A stretch of DNA of 64,000 nucleotides from Anaerolineales bacterium UBA6055 (GTDB lineage: Bacteria > Chloroflexota > Anaerolineae > Aggregatilineales > Phototrophicaceae). Location of the stretch: positions 62,001 through 126,000 of the forward strand of contig DIYL01000029.1 of NCBI GenBank assembly GCA_002428985.1, written 5' to 3'. The notes beneath the pieces were generated by a model. That model was given only the letters and a program-made list of their open reading frames with translations, was not told the origin of the DNA and searched no databases. Made by a program: the position numbers and the translations under genes. Every line of letters begins with the position of its first letter. Position 1 is the first letter of the stretch. Of the stretch, positions 43,640-51,619 are shown one piece after another.

Positions 43640-46306
43640 ATGGCAGGCACAAAACGGCGCATTGATGTGATGGTCAGTAGTACCACCAACGACTTAGGCG
43701 AACATAGACGACGAGTTGGGGGCGTGATTACCCGACAACTCTATACACCACGCATCATGGATAACGACTCCACTACAGGTAAAGACGGTGTAACCTATTC
43801 GCTGGATCTCGTAGATGAAGCCGAAATTTACATCCTGTTGCTTGGCTATCGTTATGGTTATGTGCCAGATGACCCGCGCAACCCTGATAACCTATCCATG
43901 ACCCACATGGAATACAAACGCGCCAAAGAACGCGCTAAACGTGGCGAATTGTATGTTTTACCCTTCCTGATGGATGATCAGTTTAAGCCAGAAGTCGTGA
44001 AACCTAAACTAGAAGAATTTCGCAATGAAGTATTGAACGACCAGATTGCATTCTTCAGTACAATAGAAGAACTCGAAACCAAAGTGTTACAGGCACTCAC
44101 ATCCGAACCTGTGCAGAATTTCCTCAATCCATTGATGGATACCGTAGACGAAGCCTTTAAGCCAACCGTAGGCGAAACACTGGATAACCGCTATATATTT
44201 TTGCAGAAGTTGGGGCAAGGCGGTAATGGCGAAGTCTGGAAAGTGAATGAACTTGATCCAGATGGCAAGCCTTCTCGTACAGCTGCAATCAAGTTGCTCA
44301 AACGTGACATCAGCGACAAACCACAACGGGTGGAACGCTTCAAAAAAGAAATTAGTGTTGCCTACAAGCTGAATCACCCACATATCGTCAGAACCACCCA
44401 TTGGGGTGAAATTGGCGGACAATTCTATGCTGTGATGGATTTTGTAGAGGGGCAGACCTTACGCGATTTCATCACAGGTAAGCAATTTAGCGATAAGCAG
44501 ACAGTAGCTATTTTAAGACAAATTGCCGAAGCCCTGACAATGGCACACAAGCAGAAAATCGTCCATCGGGATGTTAAACCCGAAAATATTATGATACACA
44601 ATGATAGTGGCTATCTGGGGGATTTTGGTCTAGCAATAAGCCCGGACGAAAACACCGACATCACTGCAACAGGTGAACTCGTCGGCACGAAGAAATATAT
44701 GTCACCTGAGCAATGGGATAACCAACCGACCTCCCCACAAACCGACATTTATGCACTTGGATTGATTGCCTACGAGATGCTAACCGGAAAATTCCCTTAC
44801 GACGCATCGAGTCATGCGCGGTTACTGCTCCAACATATGAATGAACCGCTACCCGCACATGCAGATTTACCAGACGAAATACTTAAGATTTTACGGCGGG
44901 CAACTGATAAAAATCCGACGAATCGTTACGCCACAGCCAGCGAATTCATGACCGACCTCGCCCACTGGCAACTTGATCCAGCTAATGTAGAAACCAAAAT
45001 ACAGAAATACCTTGATAGTCTGCGGTACAAAATCAAGGGCGATGTGTATGAGCAGTTATTTGTGGATTTAGAAGGCGACATCCGCGAGATATTGCCCGCC
45101 CGCCCCAAAGAAGAACCCACAGATACCTATCATGATCCCTATCTCGATGGGCTGATGGACTTTGCAATGGACTTGGATGCTGACCATCATGAACCGGAAA
45201 CCGAAGAAGCCCAACATGTCGAAAATATCCTTGACCAGCTGACACAATGCCACCGTGTTGTATTAGTGGGTGAACCCGGTGCAGGCAAGAGTTTCACGTT
45301 ACGTCGATTGGTGATGCGTTACGTCAACCAGTTTGACACAGTGGGACGTGTGCCTGTATTCGTCCCGTTGAACGCCTTCAAAGGCAATGTCAGCTTCTAT
45401 GATTATGTCAAAGCCCAACTGAGTGACGACCTGAAACCTTACATGGATACGCTCATCGAAACATCGCGGTTAGTATTAATCTGTGATGCATTGAATGAGA
45501 TGCCCCGCACAGCAACCGATGGGCGTGACTTGCTTAACGAAGTACGTGACCAACTGGAAACCACACCATTATTTGTGGTGTCTTGCCGGATACGAGATTA
45601 TCATAATGATCTTGATGCACTCAACTTGGAACGGCTGGAAGTGCGTGATATGGACTTGCCCGCCATTCGTCTATTTTTGGATAAGTACCTGCGGGATGGT
45701 GCAAACGCATTTTGGGAACGCATTGGCGGCAGTGAAGGATTGGTGCGTTTCTGGCAAGCGGTACGGGATAATGACGAGCCAGAACGCTTTTGGGATGAAG
45801 AAAATGGTATTCCGGGTTATACATCATTTGATGATGACCAAGACTGGCGTAAAATGTGGCAAGGAGCAAAACTTATTCCACTTGCCCGCAACCCATATCT
45901 AGCACGGGTGATTTGTACATTGCATCGTCGCCAACAAATGCCCGATAACCGCGCCCAATTGTATAGCGCATTTGTGGATGACCTATATCAACGCGAACAT
46001 CAACATGCACAGGCACGCGGGCAGACCTTCCCACCACGTGACCAACTTGAACGCTACCTAACCGACGTTGCGGACAGGATGCAAAAGCAGGGCGTGACCG
46101 TTTTATCACGCGATGCCCTGACAGGAAACGACCTTCTGCAAGCGTCGCTGGATGCCACGATTTTGACACAAGATGGTGATAGTTTACGCTTTACCCACCA
46201 ACTGCTACAGGAATATTTTGCCGCCCGCACATTGTTAGAGCAAATGAATAACAATGCTGACCCACGCCCATTATTTGGGGGGACATGGGCAAATATCAAA
46301 GTGTGA
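43640..46306 (+). CDS. DUF4062-Ser/Thr kinase-NACHT STAND protein (N-terminal part, ends at in-frame TGA)
   Basis: 888 residues. A DUF4062 domain (about 6-90; DVMVSSTTNDLGEHR, YILLLGYRYGYVP) is followed by a Hanks-type kinase (about 180-430) with the Gly loop LGQGGNGEVWKV, Lys in AAIKLLKR, HRDVKPEN (about 308) and DFGLA (about 327), all intact. Then comes a NACHT NTPase with GEPGAGKS (about 545) and Walker B LVLICDALNEM (about 612). It stops at TGA just after FTHQLLQEYFAAR. The next frame continues in the same phase and supplies the missing C-terminus, so the two are one gene with a premature stop. Start at ATG after AGGGA. Probably a sensor or defence-type signalling protein. Confidence 0.85.
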   Translation: MAGTKRRIDVMVSSTTNDLGEHRRRVGGVITRQLYTPRIMDNDSTTGKDGVTYSLDLVDEAEIYILLLGYRYGYVPDDPRNPDNLSMTHMEYKRAKERAKRGELYVLPFLMDDQFKPEVVKPKLEEFRNEVLNDQIAFFSTIEELETKVLQALTSEPVQNFLNPLMDTVDEAFKPTVGETLDNRYIFLQKLGQGGNGEVWKVNELDPDGKPSRTAAIKLLKRDISDKPQRVERFKKEISVAYKLNHPHIVRTTHWGEIGGQFYAVMDFVEGQTLRDFITGKQFSDKQTVAILRQIAEALTMAHKQKIVHRDVKPENIMIHNDSGYLGDFGLAISPDENTDITATGELVGTKKYMSPEQWDNQPTSPQTDIYALGLIAYEMLTGKFPYDASSHARLLLQHMNEPLPAHADLPDEILKILRRATDKNPTNRYATASEFMTDLAHWQLDPANVETKIQKYLDSLRYKIKGDVYEQLFVDLEGDIREILPARPKEEPTDTYHDPYLDGLMDFAMDLDADHHEPETEEAQHVENILDQLTQCHRVVLVGEPGAGKSFTLRRLVMRYVNQFDTVGRVPVFVPLNAFKGNVSFYDYVKAQLSDDLKPYMDTLIETSRLVLICDALNEMPRTATDGRDLLNEVRDQLETTPLFVVSCRIRDYHNDLDALNLERLEVRDMDLPAIRLFLDKYLRDGANAFWERIGGSEGLVRFWQAVRDNDEPERFWDEENGIPGYTSFDDDQDWRKMWQGAKLIPLARNPYLARVICTLHRRQQMPDNRAQLYSAFVDDLYQREHQHAQARGQTFPPRDQLERYLTDVADRMQKQGVTVLSRDALTGNDLLQASLDATILTQDGDSLRFTHQLLQEYFAARTLLEQMNNNADPRPLFGGTWANIKV

Positions 46307-46321
46307 CGTGAAACAGCCAAT

Positions 46322-47293
46322 ATGCTGATCGACTTTAGCAAAGACCCCTTAACAGTTGCCCGTTGGGGATCTCGTGCCAGTCTGCCACTTGCATTAGAGA
46401 TTATCGACAACCGCAACCTGAGCATTGATGACCGCACCCGTGAGATTTTGCTCAAACACGCCCAGAATACCAAAACCATCGACAACCCTATCGGACGGGC
46501 TTCGGCATATCGTGTATTGGGCATGTTTGATGCCGATGACCGCGAGGGGATTGGCGTGAAGGATGGTTTGCCCGATATTGATTGGGTGACAATTCCTGAT
46601 AAAGGTAAGTGGGTGTACCAAGATGCGAAACATAAGCCATTACCCGAATTTAAAATCAGTCGCTATCCGATAACCTACGCCCAATTCCAGATTTTTATAA
46701 ATGCCTCCGATGTGGTTGATAATCGTTGGTGGGATGGGATGCCTGATGAAGAAGAAGTCTATGGTACGGTCTATAAAACGCGCGAGTTTAGTGAACAAAA
46801 TAACAAATATTGGAATCACCCACGAACCCATGTGAGTTGGTATCAAGCGATAGCGTTCTGTCGTTGGTTGAGTGATAAATTAGGGTACACGGTCGATTTA
46901 CCAACGGAAGAACAATGGGAACGCGCGGCACGGGGGACAGATCGGCGTACCTATCCGTATGGGAACGAGTTTGATGCAACAAAAGGAAACACAAGTGAAA
47001 CAGGCATCGGACAAACGAGTGTCGTGGGAATCTTTCCAGATGGAGCGAGTCCCGATGGTGTGTTGGATATGTCGGGCAATGTGTGGCAATGGTGTCTGAA
47101 CAAATACAATTCACCTGAAAATATTGCGGTCGATGCGAGTGGTGAAACGCGTGTGTTGCGTGGCGGTGCTTTCAGCTATTATCAGCCTAGCGCGCGCGCC
47201 TCCTCCCGTAAACCTAACGTCCCGAGCCGCAGGCTCAACGCTAGCGGTTTTCGGGTAGTTGTGTCTCCCGTTCTCAAAGCGGTTGATCGCTGA
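46322..47293 (+). CDS. FGE-sulfatase-like (C-type lectin fold) C-terminal part of the split STAND protein
   Basis: 323 residues in the same frame as the preceding STAND protein, beginning five codons after its TGA. About 75 residues of helical STAND tail (NMLIDFSKDPLTVARWG, ASAYRVLGMFD) lead into a formylglycine-generating-enzyme-like domain: ISRYPITYAQFQIFI, HPRTHVSWYQAIAFCRWLS, LPTEEQWERAARG, YPYGNEFD, DMSGNVWQWCL, VLRGGAFS, SGFRVVV. In STAND proteins this domain senses ligands rather than making formylglycine. The last 35 residues form a possible diversified region. Separate expression would need initiation at 46322, which has no clear ribosome binding site. Confidence 0.75.
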   Translation: MLIDFSKDPLTVARWGSRASLPLALEIIDNRNLSIDDRTREILLKHAQNTKTIDNPIGRASAYRVLGMFDADDREGIGVKDGLPDIDWVTIPDKGKWVYQDAKHKPLPEFKISRYPITYAQFQIFINASDVVDNRWWDGMPDEEEVYGTVYKTREFSEQNNKYWNHPRTHVSWYQAIAFCRWLSDKLGYTVDLPTEEQWERAARGTDRRTYPYGNEFDATKGNTSETGIGQTSVVGIFPDGASPDGVLDMSGNVWQWCLNKYNSPENIAVDASGETRVLRGGAFSYYQPSARASSRKPNVPSRRLNASGFRVVVSPVLKAVDR

Positions 47294-47630
47294 GGGCACT
47301 TAGGCAAGTCATTTCGCCAGTGTTATCTTATCGCTCTATCATGATCAGGCTTACCGATACTATCCTATAGCATTGAGACGTTACCCGTTATGAGCAACGT
47401 CTTGATGTGTTAAGCTTGTTCTATTGAGGTACGTTTCAGATTATTGGCAGAGTGGGTATATATCGGTCGCTAGATGTTAGAAGTCATCTAGCTATATTAT
47501 CTGTAACCCTCGTAAACGAGGCTATCTGAGCCTGCTTCAGCAAAGTTCAAGGTATACTAGCTCTTGGGCTTCTAGACAAGAGCGGTCGATTTGCCAAATT
47601 ATTGAAATATACCCATTTTTATTGGATTGC
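47294..47630 (+). other. Intergenic region before the sulfur-operon promoter
   Basis: 337 bases between the FGE part and the sulfur-operon promoter. It holds the cluster of hairpins listed separately and no recognisable gene. A seven-codon ATG frame at 47390-47413 ends in Cys-stop but lacks a ribosome binding site. Confidence 0.4.
47376..47521 (+). repeat. Cluster of three hairpins downstream of the STAND gene
   Basis: AGACGTT/AACGTCT (47376-47382 and 47396-47402), CTAGATG/CATCTAG (47470-47476 and 47485-47491) and CCTCG-TAAA-CGAGG (47508-47521). None has a T tract. Could be the structured 3' end of the STAND transcript or an RNA element. Confidence 0.4.
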
Positions 47631-47659
47631 TTGACAAATGTTTCAGTCTACGTTAGTCT
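47631..47659 (+). promoter_or_regulatory. Candidate promoter of the sulfur assimilation operon
   Basis: A consensus -35 TTGACA (47631-47636), a 17-base spacer and TAGTCT (47654-47659), a weak -10. Transcription would start about 47666, just before the ribosome binding site of the first cysteine leader peptide. Confidence 0.5.
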
Positions 47660-47689
47660 GTTGTCGTATTTGATGAATAAGGACTGATC

Positions 47690-47740
47690 ATGTTCACTTT
47701 CCCAACCAATTGTTGTTGCTGTACAAAGGATATTGTTTAA
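47690..47740 (+). CDS. Cysteine-rich leader peptide 1 (attenuator)
   Basis: A 16-residue frame, MFTFPTNCCCCTKDIV, with four consecutive Cys codons (47711-47722). AAGGA is placed 6 bases before the ATG. The codons just before the Cys run contain CAACCAAT (47703-47710), perfectly complementary to ATTGGTTG (47750-47757) after the stop codon. An intrinsic terminator follows 47 bases downstream. A ribosome paused at the Cys codons for lack of charged tRNA-Cys would cover the first arm and change the folding, which is the classical leader-peptide attenuation design. The peptide itself need have no function. No similar peptide is recalled for this group. Confidence 0.85.
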   Translation: MFTFPTNCCCCTKDIV

Positions 47741-47786
47741 CGGGTGCCGATTGGTTGCATGGATTATTATTGTTTTTGACAAATTT

Positions 47787-47809
47787 GCCCCGCTTGACGG
47801 GGCTTTTTT
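47787..47809 (+). terminator. Attenuator terminator 1
   Basis: GCCCCG-CTTGA-CGGGGC, a perfect 6-bp GC stem followed by six T. It lies between the two leader peptides. CGGG directly after the leader-1 stop codon (47741-47744) could pair with CCCG of its left arm. Confidence 0.9.
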
Positions 47810-47840
47810 ATTTCATTATCTAGCTAGGCATAGGAACAAA

Positions 47841-47957
47841 ATGGATCATTTCGCAAAACTCAACACATTCGCTTGTCGCTGTTGTTCATGCTGTTCATGT
47901 TGTTGTATTGTGCAACTCAGGCAGGGTTATCCGATGCTGGCTAGGGATTGTTGTTAG
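47841..47957 (+). CDS. Cysteine-rich leader peptide 2 (attenuator)
   Basis: A 38-residue frame with ten cysteines: the block CRCCSCCSCCC at residues 12-22 and CC as the last two residues before the stop. AGGA lies 5 bases before the ATG. Codons 28-31 contain GGGTTATCCGA (47924-47934), complementary over 11 bases to TCGGATAACCC (47992-48002) in the upper stem and loop of the terminator that follows. A ribosome stalled in the Cys block would leave this strand free to open the terminator; one that reads on would sweep it. Low cysteine would thus turn on cysH and the genes after it. An upstream in-frame start exists (47733) but would run through the first terminator. Confidence 0.88.
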   Translation: MDHFAKLNTFACRCCSCCSCCCIVQLRQGYPMLARDCC

Positions 47958-47983
47958 TGTAGTCAGGCATATCACGTGTTTTC

Positions 47984-48014
47984 AAAACGCCTCGGATAAC
48001 CCGAGGCGTTTTTT
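47984..48014 (+). terminator. Attenuator terminator 2, before cysH
   Basis: 12-bp perfect stem AAAACGCCTCGG/CCGAGGCGTTTT with a five-base loop, followed by more T. It stands 54 bases before the cysH start. Its upper part (47992-48002) is the target of the complementary segment in leader 2. Confidence 0.93.
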
Positions 48015-48067
48015 ATTTTGTATGGATCGCATAGCACCATTAACACATTTACCATAGGAGCGTCATC

Positions 48068-48778
48068 TTGTCTCATCAGTTCGATTTACACACACTCAAC
48101 CAACAATTTGAATCAGCAACGCCGCAAGACATTTTACGGTGGGCATCTGCCAACTTTGGGGAGACGCTCGCAGTTGTGACGAGTTTCCAAATCACGGGAA
48201 TTGTCACATTACACATGTTGCAAGATATTGCTCCACACACACCTGTGTTGACCCTCGATACAGGTTTTATTTTTCCTGAAACCCATCAATTAATCGATGC
48301 ATTAGAGCACCGCTTTATGTTGAATTTAACGCGGGTTCGTCCGCAACAATCCGCTATCGAACAAGCGAGTACTTATGGCGATCGCCTGTGGGAACGTAAC
48401 CCCGACCAATGCTGTCGTTTGCGAAAAACACAACCCTTAGATCAAGCGCTACGTGGATTTGATGGTTGGATTACTGGATTACGTCGAGATCAATCCTTAA
48501 ACCGTGCCAATACGCCAATTATAAGCATTGACTCGCGTACAGGACGCTACAAAATTGCCCCTTTTGCCAATTGGTCAGAGGAGATGATCTGGACATACAT
48601 CCATGCATATCAACTCCCCTACAACACACTGCATGAAATGGGCTATCCCAGCATTGGTTGCTGGACATGCACCCGTGCGGTTACTGTTGGCGATGACATC
48701 CGTAGCGGACGATGGACAAATCATAGCAAAACCGAGTGCGGTATCCATCTCTCACACGAGGTCAAACAACATGCCTAA
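48068..48778 (+). CDS. cysH: Phosphoadenylyl/adenylyl-sulfate reductase (APS-reductase type)
   Basis: 236-residue cytoplasmic enzyme that reduces APS (or PAPS) to sulfite with thioredoxin. The PP-loop start SFGE-like segment (ANFGETLAVVTSFQ), TLDTGFIFPET, and ITGLRRDQS are family motifs. Two cysteine pairs (QCCRLRK and GCWTC) bind a [4Fe-4S] cluster, marking the APS-reductase class; the catalytic Cys is in the C-terminal ECGIH. Start is TTG, 7 bases after AGGAG. First structural gene after the double attenuator; it overlaps the next gene by eight bases. Confidence 0.93.
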   Translation: MSHQFDLHTLNQQFESATPQDILRWASANFGETLAVVTSFQITGIVTLHMLQDIAPHTPVLTLDTGFIFPETHQLIDALEHRFMLNLTRVRPQQSAIEQASTYGDRLWERNPDQCCRLRKTQPLDQALRGFDGWITGLRRDQSLNRANTPIISIDSRTGRYKIAPFANWSEEMIWTYIHAYQLPYNTLHEMGYPSIGCWTCTRAVTVGDDIRSGRWTNHSKTECGIHLSHEVKQHA

Positions 48779-49433
48779 TGTAGCGCGTCGCTATCCAATC
48801 ATGTTAAATTTACAAAATCGTGTGGCAGTCGTCGTCGGGGGCGGACGTGTTGCGACACGGAAAACACGCTATCTGTTAGAAGTTGGTGCAAAGGTGATTG
48901 TGATTAGCCCAACACTAACAAATGAGCTCCACAATCTGTCCAATCAGGGGCAAATCGAGTGGCATCAATCCAACTACCAGCGCGACTTGTTAAATCAATT
49001 CATGCCGATGGTCGTCATCGTCACAACAGATGACTCACAAATTAATCAGATGGTTGTCCAAGATAGTCAACGGATTCGTGCGTTAGTAAACAATGCCGGA
49101 GCAGGAACAGAGTCCGACGACTTTGACAATATGGCACACGTGGAAAAATTTCCGATCACCGTTGCAGTTTCGACACATGGTCAAGCGCCTATGTTCACCC
49201 ACCAACTCAAACAGGTTTTAGAGACCGCTATCGGCGATGAATATGCAACATTAGCTACATGGTTGGGTGATGCGCGTCCGGTTATATCCGAAGCCATTGA
49301 AACACAAGCCAAACGACAAAGCCTCTATGATCGCTTGGTGCAGTCGTCAATTTTGGATTTGCTAAAAAGCGGTCAAACAGATGCTGCGCATCAACTCTTC
49401 GAAACGATCATCAACAAGGAGGTCACGCAATGA
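48771..49433 (+). CDS. sirC: Precorrin-2 dehydrogenase / sirohydrochlorin synthesis (SirC/Met8 N-domain type)
   Basis: 220 residues. The NAD-binding motif VAVVVGGGRVATRKTRYLLEVGAKVIVISP is the SirC/CysG-N signature; NNAG-like VNNAGAGTESDDF and FPITVAVSTHGQAPMFTHQLKQVLE follow. It oxidises precorrin-2 to sirohydrochlorin for siroheme. The start is the ATG inside the end of cysH (eight-base overlap, GAGG upstream), which fits the domain start. Its stop overlaps the next ATG (ATGA). Confidence 0.88.
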   Translation: MPNVARRYPIMLNLQNRVAVVVGGGRVATRKTRYLLEVGAKVIVISPTLTNELHNLSNQGQIEWHQSNYQRDLLNQFMPMVVIVTTDDSQINQMVVQDSQRIRALVNNAGAGTESDDFDNMAHVEKFPITVAVSTHGQAPMFTHQLKQVLETAIGDEYATLATWLGDARPVISEAIETQAKRQSLYDRLVQSSILDLLKSGQTDAAHQLFETIINKEVTQ

Positions 49434-50758
49434 GTGTTGCACTTGTCTTAGCAGGTCATGGCTCGCATATTAGCCCTAATACAGCAGGTATCGTCTGGCG
49501 ATATGTGGATATGCTCAGGGCGCGAGGGATAGCCGATGAGATCACAGCATGTTTTTGGAAAGAAAAACCGTCTTTTCGTCAAGTTTTCAATACCCTAAGT
49601 TCGGAGACAGTTGTTGTCGTTCCTGTATTCACAGCACAAGGCTATTTCACGCAGACAGTGATCCCTATTGAAATGGGATTATCAGGTAAAGAAACACAGA
49701 TTGATGGTAAGCGCGTCTTATATACGCCGACATTGGGAGAACATCATTATCTAGAGACGATTATATACAAGCGCGTTCATGATGTGCTCCAAGCAGAGCA
49801 AATCACTCCTGAAGACACAACTGTTGCCATCATAGGGCATGGCACACGTCGTAACCGTAAAAGTCGTGATGCAACAATTCATCAAGCCAATCAACTACGC
49901 CAACATAATCTTGTGTCCACTGTTGTTGATGTATACCTCGATGACGACCCTGATATTCCGACGATTTACCAGACTACATCGACTGAAAATATTATCGCTG
50001 TCCCCTTCTTCTTGGCAGAAGGATCTCATGTCACGATTGATGTCCCTAAGGCACTTGGGATTGAATATGGAGATTTTCCAGCAAGTGTTCAGGGGCGATC
50101 TGTTTTCTATACGCCACCTGTTGGTACAGATGATGCGATTTGTGATGTGATTCTTGAATTGGCAAATGATACAAGTATCGACTTTTCACCAAGTATAAGT
50201 ACTGGTGACGCTCTATTCGGCTTTCCACAATCGGGATATACCACATTCAAAAACGCACTCACACAACATGTACACGGATTTGAGTTGGGCCAACTCTATA
50301 TTTCTCCAAATCGTGTTTCGCATATCGCAGATCAAGATGTTGAAACACGGGAGGTAGCTCTCTCAGAGATACGCGCACAGATGCGTGAAAATCCATTTCG
50401 TCCGCTACCAACATCCGATGATTTACCGCGTGGATGGCATGTTTCTATACAGTCCTCTGAAATGGCATTCGCTGTAGTGGAGACCATTTATCCCGGATTA
50501 CTTGCAGATTGGGCGTTATCTCCTAAGACTGAGGTCGCGCTTGACTCCTTAGAAGCAATTGGTAAACGGCAAACAGGCATGTTCGAAAATATACATAAGC
50601 TCCCACAGACCGCTGTGCTGGATACTGTAGCAACGGTTTGTCAACGATGTATCTGCCAGCCCTCGTGGCTGAACGGTCATCAAGCCGATAACCCGAAAAT
50701 ACGCTGTAGTACACCATGTAACATTTGGTTAGCAACCGCCAAAGCAAAGGGAGAATAA
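49430..50758 (+). CDS. Sirohydrochlorin chelatase (CbiX/SirB type) with DR2241-like Fe-S C-terminal domain
   Basis: 442 residues. Two chelatase halves: LVLAGHGSHISP (His about 10) with VVVPVFTAQGYFT, and AIIGHGTRRNRKS with IIAVPFFLAEGSHVTID. They insert iron into sirohydrochlorin. About 190 extra residues end in a cysteine cluster CQRCICQ...CSTPC, resembling the iron-sulfur domain of Deinococcus DR2241-type CbiX proteins. The extension may deliver iron or respond to redox state. Translation is coupled to sirC by the ATGA overlap. Confidence 0.85.
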   Translation: MSVALVLAGHGSHISPNTAGIVWRYVDMLRARGIADEITACFWKEKPSFRQVFNTLSSETVVVVPVFTAQGYFTQTVIPIEMGLSGKETQIDGKRVLYTPTLGEHHYLETIIYKRVHDVLQAEQITPEDTTVAIIGHGTRRNRKSRDATIHQANQLRQHNLVSTVVDVYLDDDPDIPTIYQTTSTENIIAVPFFLAEGSHVTIDVPKALGIEYGDFPASVQGRSVFYTPPVGTDDAICDVILELANDTSIDFSPSISTGDALFGFPQSGYTTFKNALTQHVHGFELGQLYISPNRVSHIADQDVETREVALSEIRAQMRENPFRPLPTSDDLPRGWHVSIQSSEMAFAVVETIYPGLLADWALSPKTEVALDSLEAIGKRQTGMFENIHKLPQTAVLDTVATVCQRCICQPSWLNGHQADNPKIRCSTPCNIWLATAKAKGE

Positions 50759-50761
50759 ATT

Positions 50762-51607
50762 GTGACATTTGGCAAAGTATATCTGATTGGTGCAGGACCC
50801 GGTGATCCCGATTTGATCACCCGTAAAGGATTTCGTTTGATTCAATCTGCAGACGTAGTCGTCTATGATCGACTCATCCCTCATGAATTACTCGAAGAAA
50901 CACGACATGATGCACTGTTGATTGATGGAGGCAAACAACCGAAAAAGCATCGTCTATCGCAAGATGAAATTAATAACACGATTATCACACACGCACTCGC
51001 GGGGAAAATAGTTGCACGGCTAAAAGGCGGCGATCCGTTGATTTTTGGACGTGGTAGTGAAGAAGCGATAGCCTGCTATCAATATGGTATCCCCTTTGAA
51101 ATTGTCCCGGGGATTTCTTCTTCATATTCCGTACCTGCCTATGCAGGTATTCCACTCACCCACCGACATGTAAGTAGTTCATTTACTGTTATTACGGGGC
51201 ATGAAGCACCCAACAAGTCGGCATCTAGTATTAATTATCAAGCACTTGCCAAGCTTGGCGGTACGCTTGTCATTTTGATGGGAGTCAAACAACTTAACAA
51301 TATTACTCGCACACTGATCTCACATGGGCTATCTCCACATACGCCTGCCGCAACAATTGAATGGGGAACAACACAGGAACAACGCACACTTATTGGAACT
51401 GTTGGCACAATTGCAGATCTAGCAGTTGGACATATGATTCGTCCCCCTGCAATCACAGTCATCGGCGAGGTAGTCAAATTACGGGAGCAAGGGACACGTT
51501 GGTTCGATTTATTGCCAGCAGAGATTTTCGAACCGCAGGGTCTGCCATCCCTCCCAGAACACCGTCTACAAACCTCAATTTTTACTCAACCAGATAACTT
51601 CAAATAG
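50762..51607 (+). CDS. cobA: Uroporphyrinogen-III C-methyltransferase
   Basis: 281-residue SUMT that methylates uroporphyrinogen III twice with SAM to give precorrin-2, the first step toward siroheme. Motifs: VYLIGAGPGDPDLITRKGFRLIQSADVVVYDRL, ARLKGGDPLIFGRGSEEA, VPGISSSYSVPAYAGIPLTHR and PPAITVIGEVVKLR. GTG start behind AAGGGAGA, three bases after the previous stop. Together with SirC and the chelatase it makes the siroheme for the reductase encoded next. Confidence 0.93.
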   Translation: MTFGKVYLIGAGPGDPDLITRKGFRLIQSADVVVYDRLIPHELLEETRHDALLIDGGKQPKKHRLSQDEINNTIITHALAGKIVARLKGGDPLIFGRGSEEAIACYQYGIPFEIVPGISSSYSVPAYAGIPLTHRHVSSSFTVITGHEAPNKSASSINYQALAKLGGTLVILMGVKQLNNITRTLISHGLSPHTPAATIEWGTTQEQRTLIGTVGTIADLAVGHMIRPPAITVIGEVVKLREQGTRWFDLLPAEIFEPQGLPSLPEHRLQTSIFTQPDNFK

Positions 51608-51619
51608 AGAGGCAAATTC

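Noticed and set aside
47390..47413. Seven-codon frame MSNVLMC upstream of the two cysteine leaders, considered as a third leader peptide
   Set aside because: A single Cys codon, no ribosome binding site and no terminator directly after it; it also lies upstream of the likely promoter.
47733..47840. In-frame upstream extension of cysteine leader 2
   Set aside because: It would be translated through terminator 1 and lacks a ribosome binding site; the ATG at 47841 has one.
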